This document shows positions 48,027 through 62,600 of a stretch of 64,000 nucleotides of DNA, one piece after another. The translations under genes were made by a program, and so were the position numbers. Origin of the DNA: Sanderia malayensis (Eukaryota; Cnidaria; Scyphozoa; Semaeostomeae; Pelagiidae); contig RQOL01000425.1 in assembly GCA_013076295.1 (NCBI GenBank), positions 1 to 64,000 on the forward strand. The letters are read 5' to 3'. Below the pieces are notes generated by a model. That model ran no database searches, had not been told where the DNA came from, and worked only from the letters and a program-made list of their open reading frames with translations. The stretch's first letter is position 1. The number at the start of each line of letters is the position of its first letter.

Positions 48027-50129
48027 CAAATGGCCCAAAGACCAAAGTTCCAATCAGCATTATTATGATAATATACGCATGGCACGAAGGCAAAAAAGGC
48101 CCGAAGGCAAACAAATGGCCCGAGGACCAAACTTACCATTAGTATTGTTATGATAATATATGCATGGCCCAAAGGCAAAAGCAAGGCCCAAAGGTAGACG
48201 AATGGCCCAAAGACCAAACTTACCTTTAGTATTATTATGATAATAGACCCGTGGCCCAAAAGCAACCAAATGGCCCAAAGACCAAACTTCTCATGAGCAT
48301 TATTATGATAATATATGCATGGCACGAAGGCAAAAAAAGGCCCGAAGGCAAACAAATGGCCCAAGGACCAAACTTACCTTTAGTATTGTTATGATAATAT
48401 GTGCATGGCCCAAAGGCAAAAGCAAGGCCCAAAGGCAAACAAATGGATCGAAGACCAAACTTACCATCAGTATTATTATGATAATATACGCATGGCCCGA
48501 AGGCAAACAAATGGCCTAAAGACCAAACCTATCAGTAGTATTATTATGATAATAGACGCGTGGCCCAAAAGCAACCAAATGGCCCAAAGACCAAACTTCT
48601 CATGAGCATTATTATGATAATATACGCATGGCACGAAGGCAAAAACAAGGCCTGAAGGCAAACAAATGGCCCGAAGACCAAACTTACCATTAGTATTATT
48701 ATGATAATATACGCATGGCCCGAAGGCAAACAAATGGCCTGAAGACCAAACCTATCAGTAGTATTATAATGATAATATATGCATGGCCCGCAGGCAAAGA
48801 CAAGGCCCGAAGGCGAACAAATGGCCTGAAGACCAAACTTATCAATAGTATTATTATGATAATATATGCATGGCTCCCAGGCAAAAACAAGGCCTGCAGG
48901 CAAACAAATGGCCCGAAGACCAAACTTACCATTAGTATTGTTATGCTAATATATGCATGGCACGAAGGCAAAAACAAGGCCTGCAGGCAAACAAATGGCC
49001 CGAAGACCAAACTTACCATTAGTATTGTTATGCTAATATATGCATGGCCCAAAGGCAAAAGCAAGGCCCAAAGGGAGACGAATGGCCCAAAGACCAAACT
49101 TACCCTTAGTATTATTATGATAATAGACACGTGGCCCAAAGGCAACCAAATGGCCCGAAAACCAAACTTACCATCAGTATTATTATGATAATATATGCAT
49201 GGCCCGAAGGTAAACAAATGGCCTGAAGACCAAACCTATCAGTAGTATTATTGCGATAATATACGCATGGCCTGAAAGCAAAAACAAGGCCTGCAGGCAA
49301 ACAAATGGCCCGAAGACCAAACTTCTCATGAGCATTATTATGATAATAAACGCATGGCCCGAAGGCAAAAACGAGGCCCGAAGGCAAAGAAATGGCCCGT
49401 AGACCAAACTTAGCATTAGTTTTATTATGATAATATACGCATGGCCTGAAGGCAACGGTATGGCCTGAAGGCAACGGCATGGCCCGAAGGCAACAGCATG
49501 GCACGAAGGCAAACGCAAGGCCCGAAGGCAAAAACAAGGCCTGCAGGCAAACAAATGGCCCAACGATCAAACTTACCCTTAGTATTGTTATGATAATATA
49601 TGCATGGCCCAAAGGCAATAGCAAGGCCCAAAGGGAGACGAATGGCGCAAAGACCAAACTTACCCTTAGTATTACTATGATAATAGACGCGTGGCCCAAA
49701 AGCAACCAAATGGCCCAAACACCAAACTTCTCATGAGCATTATTATGATAATATACGCATGGCACGAATGCAAAAAAAGGCCCGAAGGCAAACAAATGGC
49801 CCGAAGACCAAACTTACCATTAGTATTGTTTTGATAATATATGCATGGCCCAAAGGCAAAAGCAAGGCCCAAAGGGAGACGAATGGCCCAAAGACCAAAC
49901 TTATCAATAGTATTATTATGATAATATATGCATGGCCCTCAGGCAAAAACAAGGCCTGCAGGCAAACAAATGGCCCGAAGACCAAACTTACCATTAGTAT
50001 TGTTATGATAATATATGCATGGCCCAAAGGCAAAAGCAAGGCCCAAAGGGAGACGAATGGCCCAAAGACCAAAATTACCCTTAGTATTATTATGATAATA
50101 GACGCGTGGCCCAAAAGCAACCAAATGGC

Positions 50130-50673
50130 TTGCAGAAAGTACAATTCGCCGCTGCAGCTTTTGTAACTGGAAATTACATAAACAATACAAAAGCCATTTT
50201 GAAATTGGGATGGCTGCCTATAAAGGAAAGAAGGGAACTGAACCTTCTGAAAATGACATTCAAAGCGATGAACTATGAGTTCTGGCCATCATATTTGACA
50301 CTGGAAGAAAAAAAAGTTTACCAGAGAGCTTCGATCAAGCAGTGCAAGATCACTCGTGATCCCAAGGGAAACTGGAACTTTTCAGGATATGCAGGAAAGC
50401 TGTTTAATTCTTTGCCAGAAAACATAAGGAACTGCCGTATTTACAGTAATTTTTTAACATTATCTAAAGCATTTTTAAAGAATAAAATTGTAACATAGGT
50501 TTTTAATTAGACGCAATGTAATAAGTTATTCATATTATGGACGACATTAATTTATTCAGGACAATCTATATTCTTTTAATAAAGACATTATTGTATGTAG
50601 TACTTAACAGAGAATAGCCATGTTATGTGGATCTGTTAATATCCATTATTATTATTATTATTATTATTATTAT
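50130..50673 (+). pseudogene. 5'-truncated LINE fragment, copy 2 (duplicate of 47480-48026)
   Basis: This copy has the same 5' breakpoint, same 3' tail and same 8-bp CAAATGGC flanks (50122-50129 and 50674-50681) as copy 1, about 2.65 kb away, together with matching satellite monomers upstream. Compared with copy 1 it has an extra A in an A-run near 50313 and one base fewer near 50388, so the frame is shifted and later restored. Copying occurred with the satellite block, not by new retrotransposition. Confidence 0.85.
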
Positions 50674-53600
50674 CAAATGGCCCAAAGACCAAACTTCTCA
50701 TGAGCATTATTATGATAATATACGCATGGCACGAAGGCAAAAACAAGGCCTGAAGGCAAACAAATGGCCTGAAGACCAAACTTACCATTAGTATTATTAT
50801 GATAATATACGCATGGCCCGAAGGCAAACAAATGGCCTGAAGACCAAACCTATCAGTAGTATTATAATGATAATAGATGCATGGCCCGCAGGCAAAGACA
50901 AGGCCCGAAGGCGAACAAATGGCCTGAAGACCAAACTTATCAATAGTATTATTATGATAATATATGCATGGCTCCCAGGCAAAAACAAGGCCTGCAGGCA
51001 AACAAATGGCCCGAAGACCAAACTTACCATTAGTATTGTTATGCTAATATATGCATGGCCGAAAGGCAAAAGCAAGGCCCAAAAGGAGACGAATGGCCCA
51101 AAGACCAAACTCACCCTTAGTATTATTATGATAATAGACACGTGGCCCAAAGGCAACCAAAAGGGCCATTCGAATACCAAACTTCTCATGAGCATTATTA
51201 TGATAATATACGCATGGCACGAAGACAAAACTTCTCATGAGCATTATTATGATAATATACGCATGGCACGAAGGCAAAAACAAGGCCTGAAGGCAAACAA
51301 ATGGCCCGAAGACCAAACTTACCATTAGTATTGTTATGACAATATATGCATGGCCCAAAGGCAAAAGCAAGGCCCAAAGGGAGACGAATGGCCCAAATAC
51401 CAAACTTACTCTTAGTATTATTATGATAATAGACACGTGGCCGAAAGGCAACCAAAAGGCCCGAATACCAAACTTCTCATGAGCATTATTATGATAATAT
51501 ACGCATGGCACGAAGACAAAACAAGGCCCGAAGGCAAACAAATGGCCCGAAGACCAAACTTACCATTAGTTTTATTATGATAATATACGCATGGCCCGAA
51601 GGCAATGGTATGGCCTGAAGGCAACGGCATGGCCCGAAGGCAACAGCATGGCACAAAGGCAAACGCAAGGCCTGAAGGCAAACAAATGGCCGGAAGACCA
51701 AACTTATCATTAGTATTATTATAATAATATACGCATAGCCCGAAGGCAAAAAAACAAGGACCGAAGGCAAACAAATGGCCCGACGATCAAACTGACCATT
51801 AGTATTGTTATGATAATCTTTGCATGGCCCAAAGGCAAAAGCAAGGCCCAAAGGGAGACGAATGGCCCAAAGACCAAACTTACCTTTAGTATTATTATGA
51901 TAATAGACGCGTGGCTCAAAAGCAACCAAATGGCCCAAAGACCAAACTTCTCATGAGCATTATTATGATAATATACGCTTGGCACGAAGGCAAAAAGGCC
52001 CGATGGCAAACAAATGGCCCGAAGACCAAACTTACCATTAGTATTGTTATGATAATATATGCATGGCCCAAAGGCAAAAGCAAGGCCCAAAGGGAGACGA
52101 ATGGCCCAAAGACCAAACTTACCTTTAGTATTATTATGATAATAGACCCGTGGCCCAGAAGCAACCAAATGGCCCAAAGACCAAACTTCTCATGAGCATT
52201 ATTATGATAATATATGCATGGCACGAAGGCAAAAAAAGGCCCGAAGGCAAGCAAATGGCCCAAAGACCAAACTTACCTTTAGTATTGTTATGATAATATG
52301 TGCATGGCCCAAAGGCAAAAGCGAGGCCCAAAGGCAAACAAATGGATCGAAGACCAAACTTACCATCAGTATTATTATGATAATATACGCATGGCCCGAA
52401 GGCAAACAAATGGCCTAAAGACCAAACCTATCAGTAGTATTATTATGATAATAGATGCGTGGCCCAAAAGCAACCAAATGGCCCAAAGACCAAACTTCTC
52501 ATGAGCATTATTATGATAATATACGCATGGCACGAAGGCAAAAACAAGGCCTGAAGGCAAACAAATGGCCCGAAGACCAAACTTACCATTAGTATTATTA
52601 TGATAATATACGCATGGCCCGAAGGCAAACAAATGGCCTGAAGACCAAACTTATCAATAGTATTATTATGATAATATATGCATGGCCCCCAGGCAAAAAC
52701 AAGGCCTGCAGGCAAACAAATGGCCCGAAGACCAAACTTACCATTAGTATTGTTATGATAATATATGCATGGCCGAAAGGCAAAGGCAAGGCCCAAAGGG
52801 AGACGAATGGCCCAAAGACCAAACTTACCCTTAGTATTTTTATGATAATAGACGCGTGGCCCAAAAGCTACAAAATGGCCCAAAGACCAAACTTCTCATC
52901 AGCATTATCATGATAATATACACATGGCACGAAGGCAAAAACAAGGCCTGCAGGCAAACAAATGGCCCGAAAACCAAACTTACCATTAGTATTGTTATGA
53001 CAATATATGCATGGCCCAAAGGCAAAAGCAAGGCCCAAAGGGAGACGAATGGCCCAAAGACCAAACTTACCCTTAGTATTATTATGATAATATACACGTG
53101 GCCCAAAGGCAACCAAATGGCCCGAATACCAAACTTCTCATGAGCATTATTATTATAATATACGCATGGCCCGAAGACAAAATTAAGGCCCGAAGGCAAA
53201 CAAATGGCCCGAAGACCAAACTTACCATTAGTATTGTTATGATAATATATGCATGGCCCAAAGGCAAAAGCAAGGCCTGCAGGCAAACAAATGGCCCGAA
53301 GACCAAACTTACCATTAGTATTGTTATGATATTATATGCATGACCTAAAGGCAAAAGCAAGGCCGGAAGGCAAAAAAAATGGCCGGAAGACCAAACTTAT
53401 CATTAGTATTATTATAATAATATACGCATAGCCCGAAGGCAAAAAAACAAGGACAGAAGGCAAACAAAGGGCCCGACGATCACACTTACCATTAGTATTA
53501 TTATGATAATATACGCATTGCCCGAAGTCAACAGCAGGCCTGAAGGCAAACAAATGGCCGAAAGACCAAACTTACCATTAGTATTGTTATGATAATATAT

Positions 53601-56600
53601 GCATGGCCCAAAGGCAAAAGCAAGGCCCAAAGGGAGACGAATGGCCCAAAGACCAAACTTGCCCTTAGTATTATTATGATAATAGACGCATGGCCCAAAA
53701 GCAACCAAATGGCCCAAAAACCAAACTTCTCATGAGCATTATTATGATAATATACGCATGGCACGATGGCAAAAACAAGGCCCGCAGGCAAACAAATGGC
53801 CCGAAGACCAAACTTACCATTAGTATTGTTATGATAATATATGCATGGCCCAAAGGCAAAAGCAAGGCCCAAAGGGAGACGAATGGCCCAAAGACCAAAC
53901 TTACCTTTAGTATCATTATGATAATAGACGCGTGGCCCAAAAGCAACCAAATGGCCCAAAGACCAAACTTCTCATGAGCATTATTATGATAATATACGCA
54001 TTGCACGAAGGCAAAAAAGGCCCGAAGGCAAACAAATGGCCCGAGGACCAAACTTACCATTAGTATTGTTATGATAATATATGCATGGCCCAAAGGCAAA
54101 AGCAAGGCCCAAAGGTAGACGAATGGCCCAAAGACCAAACTTACCTTTAGTATTATTATGATAATAGACCCGTGGCCCAAAAGCAACCAAATGGCCCAAA
54201 CTTCTCATGAGCATTATTATGATAATATATGCATGGCACGAAGGCAAAAAAAGGCCCGAAGGCAAACAAATGGCCCAAGGACCAAACTTACCTTTAGTAT
54301 TGTTATGATAATATGTGCATGGCCAAAGGCAAAAGCAAGGCCCAAAGGCAAACAAATGGATCGAAGACCAAACTTACCATCAGTATTATTATGATAATAT
54401 ACGCATGGCCGAAGGCAAACAAATGGCCTAAAGACCAAACCTATCAGTAGTATTATTATGATAATAGACGCGTGGCCCAAAAGCAACCAAATGGCCCAAA
54501 GACCAAACTTCTCATGAGCATTATTATGATAATATACGCATGGCACGAAGGCAAAAACAAGGCCTGAAGGCAAACAAATGGCCCGAAGACCAAACTTACC
54601 ATTAGTATTATTATGATAATATACGCATGGCCCGAAGGCAAACAAATGGCCTGAAGACCAAACCTATCAGTAGTATTATAATGATAATATATGCATGGCC
54701 GCAGGCAAAGACAAGGCCCGAAGGCGAACAAATGGCCTGAAGACCAAACTTATCAATAGTATTATTATGATAATATATGCATGGCTCCCAGGCAAAAACA
54801 AGGCCTGCAGGCAAACAAATGGCCCGAAGACCAAACTTACCATTAGTATTGTTATGCTAATATATGCATGGCCGAAAGGCAAAAGCAAGGCCCAAAAGGA
54901 GACGAATGGCCAAGGACCAAACTCACCCTTAGTATTATTATGATAATATACGCGTGGCCCAAAAGCTACCAAATGGCCAAAAACCAAACTTCTCATCAGC
55001 ACTATCATGATAATATACACATGGCACGAAGGCAAAAACAAGGCCTGCAGGCAAACAATGGCCCGAAGACCAAACTTACCATTAGTATTGTTATGACAAT
55101 ATATGCATGGCCCAAAGGCAAAAGCAAGGCCCAAAGGGAGACGAATGGCCCAAAGACCAAACTTACCCTTAGTATTATTATGATAATAGACACGTGGCCC
55201 AAAGGCAACCAAATGGCCCGAATACCAAACTTCTCATGAGCATTATTATGATATATACGCATGGCCCGAAGACAAATTGAGGCCCGAAGGCAAACAAATG
55301 GCCCGAAGACCAAACTTACCATTAGTATTGTTATGATAATATATGCATGGCCCAAAGGCAAAAGCAAGGCCTGCAGGCAAACAAATGGCCCGAAGACCAA
55401 ACTTACCATTAGTATTGTTATGATAATATATGCATGGCCCAAAGGCAAAAGCAAGGCCTGCAGGCAAACAAATGGCCCGAAGACCAAACTTACCTTTAGT
55501 ATTGTTATGATAATATGTGCATGGCCAAAGGCAAAAGCAAGGCCCAAAGGCAAACAAATGGCCCAAAGACCAAACTTACCTTTAGTATTGTTATGATAAT
55601 ATGTGCATGGCCCAAAGGCAAAAGCAAGGCCCAAAGGCAAACAAATGGCCCGAAGACCAAACTTACCATCAGTATTATTATGATGATATACGCATGGCCC
55701 GAAGGGAAACAAATGGCTGAAGACCAAACCTATCAGTAGTATTATTATGATAATACACGCATGGCCCGAAGGCAAAAACAAGGCCTGCAGGCAAACAAAT
55801 GGCCCGAAAACCAAACTTACCATTAGTATTGTTATGATAATATATGCATGGCCCAAAGGCAAAACAAGGCCCAAAGGAAGACGAATGCCCCAAAGACCAA
55901 ATTTACCCTTAGTATTATTATGATAATAGACACGTGCCCAAAGGCAACCCAATGGCCCGAAGACCAAACTTCTCATGAGCATTATTATGATAATATACGC
56001 ATGGCACAAAGGCAAAAACAAGGCCCGAAGGCAAACAAATGGCCCGAAGACCAAACTTACCATCAGTATTATTATGATGATATACGCATGGCCCAAAGGG
56101 AAACAAATGGCCTGAAGACCAAACCTATCAGTAGTATTATTATGATAATACATGCATGGCCCGAAGGCAAAAACAAGGCCTGCAGGCAAACAAATGGCCC
56201 GAAGACCAAACTTACCATTAGTATTGTTATGACAATATATGCATGGCCCAAAGGCAAAAGCAAGGCCCAAAGGGAGACGAATGGCCCAAAGACCAAACTT
56301 ACCCTTAGTATTATTATGATAATAGACACGTGGCCCAAAGGCAACCAAAAGGCCCGAATACCAAACTTCTCATGAGCATTATTATGATAATATACGCATG
56401 GCACGAAGACAAAACAAGGCCCGAAGGCAAACAAATGGCCCGAAGACCAAACTTACCATTAGTTTTATTATGATAATATACGCATGGCCCGAAGGCAATG
56501 GTATGGCCTGAAGGCAACGGCATGGCCCGAAGGCAACAGCATGGCACAAAGGCAAACGCAAGGCCTGAAGGCAAACAAATGGCCGGAAGACCAAACTTAT

Positions 56601-59600
56601 CATTAGTATTATTATAATAATATACGCATAGCCCGAAGGCAAAAAAACAAGGACCGAAGGCAAACAAATGGCCCGACGATCAAACTGACCATTAGTATTG
56701 TTATGATAATCTTGCATGGCCCAAAGGCAAAAGCAAGGCCCAAAGGGAGACGAATGGCCCAAAGACCAAACTTACCTTTAGTATTATTATGATAATAGAC
56801 CCGTGGCCCAAAAGCAACCAAATGGCCCAAAGACCAAACTTCTCATGAGCATTATTATGATAATATATGCATGGCACGAAGGCAAAAAAAGGCCCGAAGG
56901 CAAGCAAATGGCCCAAAGACCAAACTTACCTTTAGTATTGTTATGATAATATGTGCATGGCCCAAAGGCAAAAGCGAGGCCCAAGGCAAACAAATGGATC
57001 GAAGACCAAACTTACCATCAGTATTATTATGATAATATACGCATGGCCCGAAGGCAAACAAATGGCCTAAAGACCAAACCTATCAGTAGTATTATTATGA
57101 TAAAGATGCGTGGCCCAAAAGCAACCAAATGGCCCAAAGACCAAACTTCTCATGAGCATTATTATGATAATATACGCATGGCACGAAGGCAAAAACAAGG
57201 CCTGAAGGCAAACAAATGGCCCGAAGACCAAACTTACCATTAGTATTATTATGATAATATACGCATGGCCCGAAGGCAAACAAATGGCCTGAAGACCAAA
57301 CCTATCAGTAGTATTATAATGATAATATATGCATGGCCCGCAGGCAAAGAAAAGGCCCGAAGGCAAACAAATGGCCTGAAGACCAAACTTATCAATATTT
57401 ATTATGATAATATATGCATGGCCCCCAGGCAAAAACAAGGCCTGCAGGCAAACAAATGGCCCGAAGACCAAACTTACCATTAGTATTGTTATGATAATAT
57501 ATGCATGGCCGAAAGGCAAAGGCAAGGCCCAAAGGGAGACGAATGGCCCAAAGACCAAACTTACCCTTAGTATTATTATGATAATAGACGCGTGGCCCAA
57601 AAGCTACCAAATGGCCCAAAGACCAAACTTCTCATCAGCATTATCATGATAGTATACACATGGCACGAAGGCAAAAACAAGGCCTGCAGGCAAACAAATG
57701 GCCCGAAAACCAAACTTACCATTAGTATTGTTATGACAATATATGCATGGCCCAAAGGCAAAAGCAAGGCCCAAAGGGAGACGAATGGCCCAAAGACCAA
57801 ACTTACCCTTAGTATTATTATGATAATATACACGTGGCCCAAAGGCAACCAAATGGCCGAATACCAAACTTCTCATGAGCATTATTATTATAATATACGC
57901 ATGGCCCGAAGACAAAATTAAGGCCCGAAGGCAAACAAATGGCCCGAAGACCAAACTTACCATTAGTATTGTTATGATAATATACGCATGGCACGAAGGC
58001 AAAAACAAGGCCCGAAGGCAAACAATTGGCCCGAAGACCAAACTTACCTTTAGTATTGTTATGATAATATGTGCATGGCCCAAAGGCAAAAACAAGGCCC
58101 AAAGGCAAACAAATGGCCCGAAGACCAAACTTACCATCAGTATTATTATGATGATATACGCATGGCCCGAAGGGAAACAAATGGCCTGAAGACCAAACCT
58201 ATCAGTAGTATTATTGCGATAATATACGCATGGCCTGAAAGCAAAAACAAGGCCTGCAGGCAAACAAATGGCCCGAAGACCAAACTTCTCATGAGCATTA
58301 TTATGATAATAAACGCATGGCCCGAAGGCAAAAACAAGGCCCGAAGGCAGACAAATGGCCCGTAGACCAAACTTAGCATTAGTTTTATTATGATAATATA
58401 CGCATGGCCTGAAGGCAACGGTATGGCCTGAAGGCAACGGCATGGCCCGAAGGCAACAGCATGGCACGAAGGCAAACGCAAGGCCCGAAGGCAAAAACAA
58501 GGCCCGAAGGCAAACAATAGCAAGGCCCAAAGGGAGACGAATGGCCCAAAGACCAAACTTACCCTTAGTATTATTATGATAATAGACGCGTGGCCCAAAA
58601 GCAACCAAATGGCGCAAAGACCAAACTTCTCATGAGCATTATTATGATAATATACGCATGGCACAAATGCAAAAAAAGGCCCGAAGGCAAACAAATGGCC
58701 CGAAGACCAAACTTACCATTAGTATTGTTATGATAATATATGCATGGCCCAAAGGCAAAAGCAAGGCCCAAAGGGAGACGAATGGCCCAAAGACCAAACT
58801 TATCAATAGTATTATTATGATAGTATATGCATGGCCCGCAGGCAAAAACAAGGCCTGCAGGCAAACAAATGGCCCGAAGACCAAACTTACCATTAGTATT
58901 GTTATGATAATATATGCATGGCCCAAAGGCAAAAGCAAGGCCCAAAGGGAGACGAATGCCCCAAAGACCAAACTTACCCTTAGTATTATTATGATAATAG
59001 ACACGTGGCCCAAAGGCAACCAATGGCCCGAAGACCAAACTTCTCATGAGCATATTATGATAATAAACGCATGGCCGGAAGGCAAAAACAAGGCCCGAAG
59101 GCAAACAAATGGCCCGAAGACCAAACTTAGCATTAGTTTATTATGATAATATACGAATGGCCGAAGGCAACGGTATGGCCTGAAGGCAACGGCATGGCCC
59201 GAAGGCAACAGCATGGCACGAAGGCAAACGCAAGGCCCGAAGGCAAAAACAAGGCCTGCAGGCAAAGAAATGGCCCGAAGACCAAACTTACCATTAGTAT
59301 TGTTATGATAATATATGCATGGCCCAAAGGCAAAAGCAAGGCCCAAAGGGAGACGAATGCCCCAAAGACCAAACTTACCCTTAGTGTTATTAGGATAATA
59401 ACACGTGGCCCAAAGGCAACTAAATGGCCCGAAGACCAAACTTCTCATGAGCATTATTATGATAATAACGCATGGCCGAAGGCAAAAACAAGGCCCGAAG
59501 GCAAACAAATGGCCTGAAGACCAAACTTACCATTAGTTTTATTATGATAATATATGCATGGCCGAAGGCAACGGTATGGCCTGAAGGGAACGGATGGCCT

Positions 59601-62600
59601 GAAGGCAACAGCATGGCACAAAGGCAAACGCAAGCCCGAAGCAAACAAATGCCGGAAGACCAAACTTATCATTAGTATTATTATAATAATATACGCATAG
59701 CCCGAAGGCAAAAAAACAAGGACCGAAGGCAAACAAATGGCCCGACGATCAAACTTACCATTAGTATTGTTATGATAATCTTTGCATGGCCCAAAGGCAA
59801 AAGCAAGCCCAAAGGGAGACGAATGGCCCAAACACCAAACTTACCCTTAGTATTATTATGATAATAGACGCGTGGCCCAAAAGCAACCAAATGGCCCAAA
59901 GACCAAACTTCTCATGAGCATTATTATGATAATATATGCAAGGCACGAAGGCAAAAAAAGGCCAGAAGGCAAACAAATGGCCAAGGACCAAACTTACCTT
60001 TAGTATTGTTATGATAATATGTGCATGGCCCAAAGGCAAAAGCAACGCCAAAGGCAAACAATGGATCGAAGACCAAACTTACCATCAGTATTATTATGAT
60101 AATATACGCATGGCCCGAAGGCAAACAAATGGCCTACAGACCAAACCTATCAGTAGTATTATTATGATAATAGACGCGTGGCCCAAAAGCAACCAAATGG
60201 CCCAAAGACCAAAACTTCTCATGAGCATTATTATGATATATACGCATGCACGAAGGCAAAACAGGCCTGAAGGCAAACAAATGGCCCGAAGACCAAACTT
60301 ACCATTAGTATTATTATGATAATATACGCATGGCCCGAAGGCAAACAAATGGCCTGAAGACCAAACCTATCAGTAGTATTATAATGATAATATATGCATG
60401 GCCCGCAGGCAAAGACAAGGCCCGAAGGCGAACAAATGGCCTGAAGACCAAACTTATCAATAGTATTATTATGATAATACATGCATGGCTCCCAGGCAAA
60501 AACCAGGCCTGCAGGCAAACAAATGGCCCGAAGACCAAACTTACCATTAGTATTGTTATGCTAATATATGCATGGCCGAAAGGCAAAAGCAAGGCCCAAA
60601 AGGAGACGAATGGCCCAAAGACCAAACTCACCCTTAGTATTATTATGATAATAGACGCGTGGCCCAAAAGCTACCAAATGGCCCAAAAACCAAACTTCTC
60701 ATCAGCATTATCATGATAATATACACATGGCACGAAGGCAAAAACAAGGCCTGCAGGCAAACAAATGGCCCGAAGACCAAACTTACCATTAGTATTGTTA
60801 TGACAATATATGCATGGCCCAAAGGCAAAAGCAAGGCCCAAAGGGAGACGAATGGCCCAAAGACCAAACTTACCCTTAGTATTATTATGATAATATACGC
60901 ATTGCCCGAAGTCAACAGCAGGCCTGAAGGCAAACAAATGGCCCGAAGACCAAACTTACCATTAGTATTGTTATGCTAATATATGCATGGCCGAAAGGCA
61001 AAAGCAAGGCCCAAAAGGAGACGAATGGCCCAAAGACCAAACTCACCCTTAGTATTATTATGATAATAGACGCGTGGCCCAAAAGCTACCAAATGGCCCA
61101 AAAACCAAACTTCTCATCAGCATTATCATGATAATATACACATGGCACGAAGGCAAAAGCAAGGCCTGCAGGCAAACAAATGGCCCGAAGACCAAACTTA
61201 CCATTAGTATTGTTACGATAATATATGCATGACCTAAAGGCAAAAGCAAGGCCTGAAGGCAAAAAAAATGGCCGGAAGACCAAACTTATCATTAGTATTA
61301 TTATAATAATATACGCATAGCCCGAAGGCAAAAAAACAAGGACAGAAGGCAAACAAAGGGCCCGACGATCAAACTTACCATTAGTATTATTATGATAATA
61401 TACGCATTGCCCGAAGTCAACAGCAGGCCTGAAGGCAAACAAATGGCCCGAAGACCAAACTTACCTTTAGTATTGTTATGATAATATGTGCATGGCCCAA
61501 AGGCAAAAGCAAGGCCCGAAGGCAAACAAATGGCCCGAAGACCAAACTTACCTTTAGTATTGTTATGATAATATGTGCATGGCCCAAAGGCAAAAGCAAG
61601 GCACAAAGGCAAACAAATGGCCCGAAGACCAAACTTACCATCAGTATTATTATGATGATATACGCATGGCCCGAAGGGAAACAAATGGCCTGAAGACCAA
61701 ACCTATCAGTAGTATTATTGCGATAATATACGCATGGCCTGAAAGCAAAAACGAGGCCCGAAGGCAAAGAAATGGCCCGTAGACCAAACTTAGCATTAGT
61801 TTTATTATGATAATATACGCATGGCCTGAAGGCAACGGTATGGCCTGAAGGCAACGGCATGGCCCAAAGGCAACAGCATGGCACGAAGGCAAACGCAAGG
61901 CCCGAAGGCAAAAACAAGGCCTGCAGGCAAACAAATGGCCCAACGATCAAACTTACCCTTAGTATTGTTATGATAATATATGCATGGCCCAAAGGCAATA
62001 GCAAGGCCCAAAGGGAGACGAATGGCCCAAAGATCAAACTTACCCTTAGTATTATTATGATAATAGACGCGTGGCCCAAAAGCAACCAAATGGCCCAAAG
62101 ACCAAACTTCTCAGGAGCATTATTTTGATAATATACGCATGGCACGAATGCAAAAAAAGGCCCGAAGGCAAACAAATGGCCCGAAGACCAAACTTACCAT
62201 TAGTATTGTTATGATATTATATGCATGGCCCAAAGGCAACAGCATGGCACAAAGGCAAACGCAAGGCCTGAAGGCAAACAAATGGCCGGAAGACCAAACT
62301 TATCATTAGTATTATTATAATAATATACGCATAGCCCGAAGGCAAAAAAACAAGGACCGAAGGCAAACAAATGGCCCGACGATCAAACTGAACATTAGTA
62401 TTGTTATGATAATCTTTGCATGGCCCAAAGGCAAAAGCAAGGCCCAAAGGGAGACGAATGGCCCAAAGACCAAACTTACCTTTAGTATTATTATGATAAT
62501 AGACGCGTGGCTCAAAAGCAACCAAATGGCCCAAAGACCAAACTTCTCATGAGCATTATTATGATAATATACGCATGGCAAGAAGGCAAAAACAAGGCCT

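Noticed and set aside
55005..56348. Long frames (up to 447 codons) on both strands of the 19-bp/30-bp satellite
   Set aside because: Both strands are open at once, frames shift whenever a 68-bp unit occurs, and no two copies keep the same frame. They reflect low stop density, not selection.
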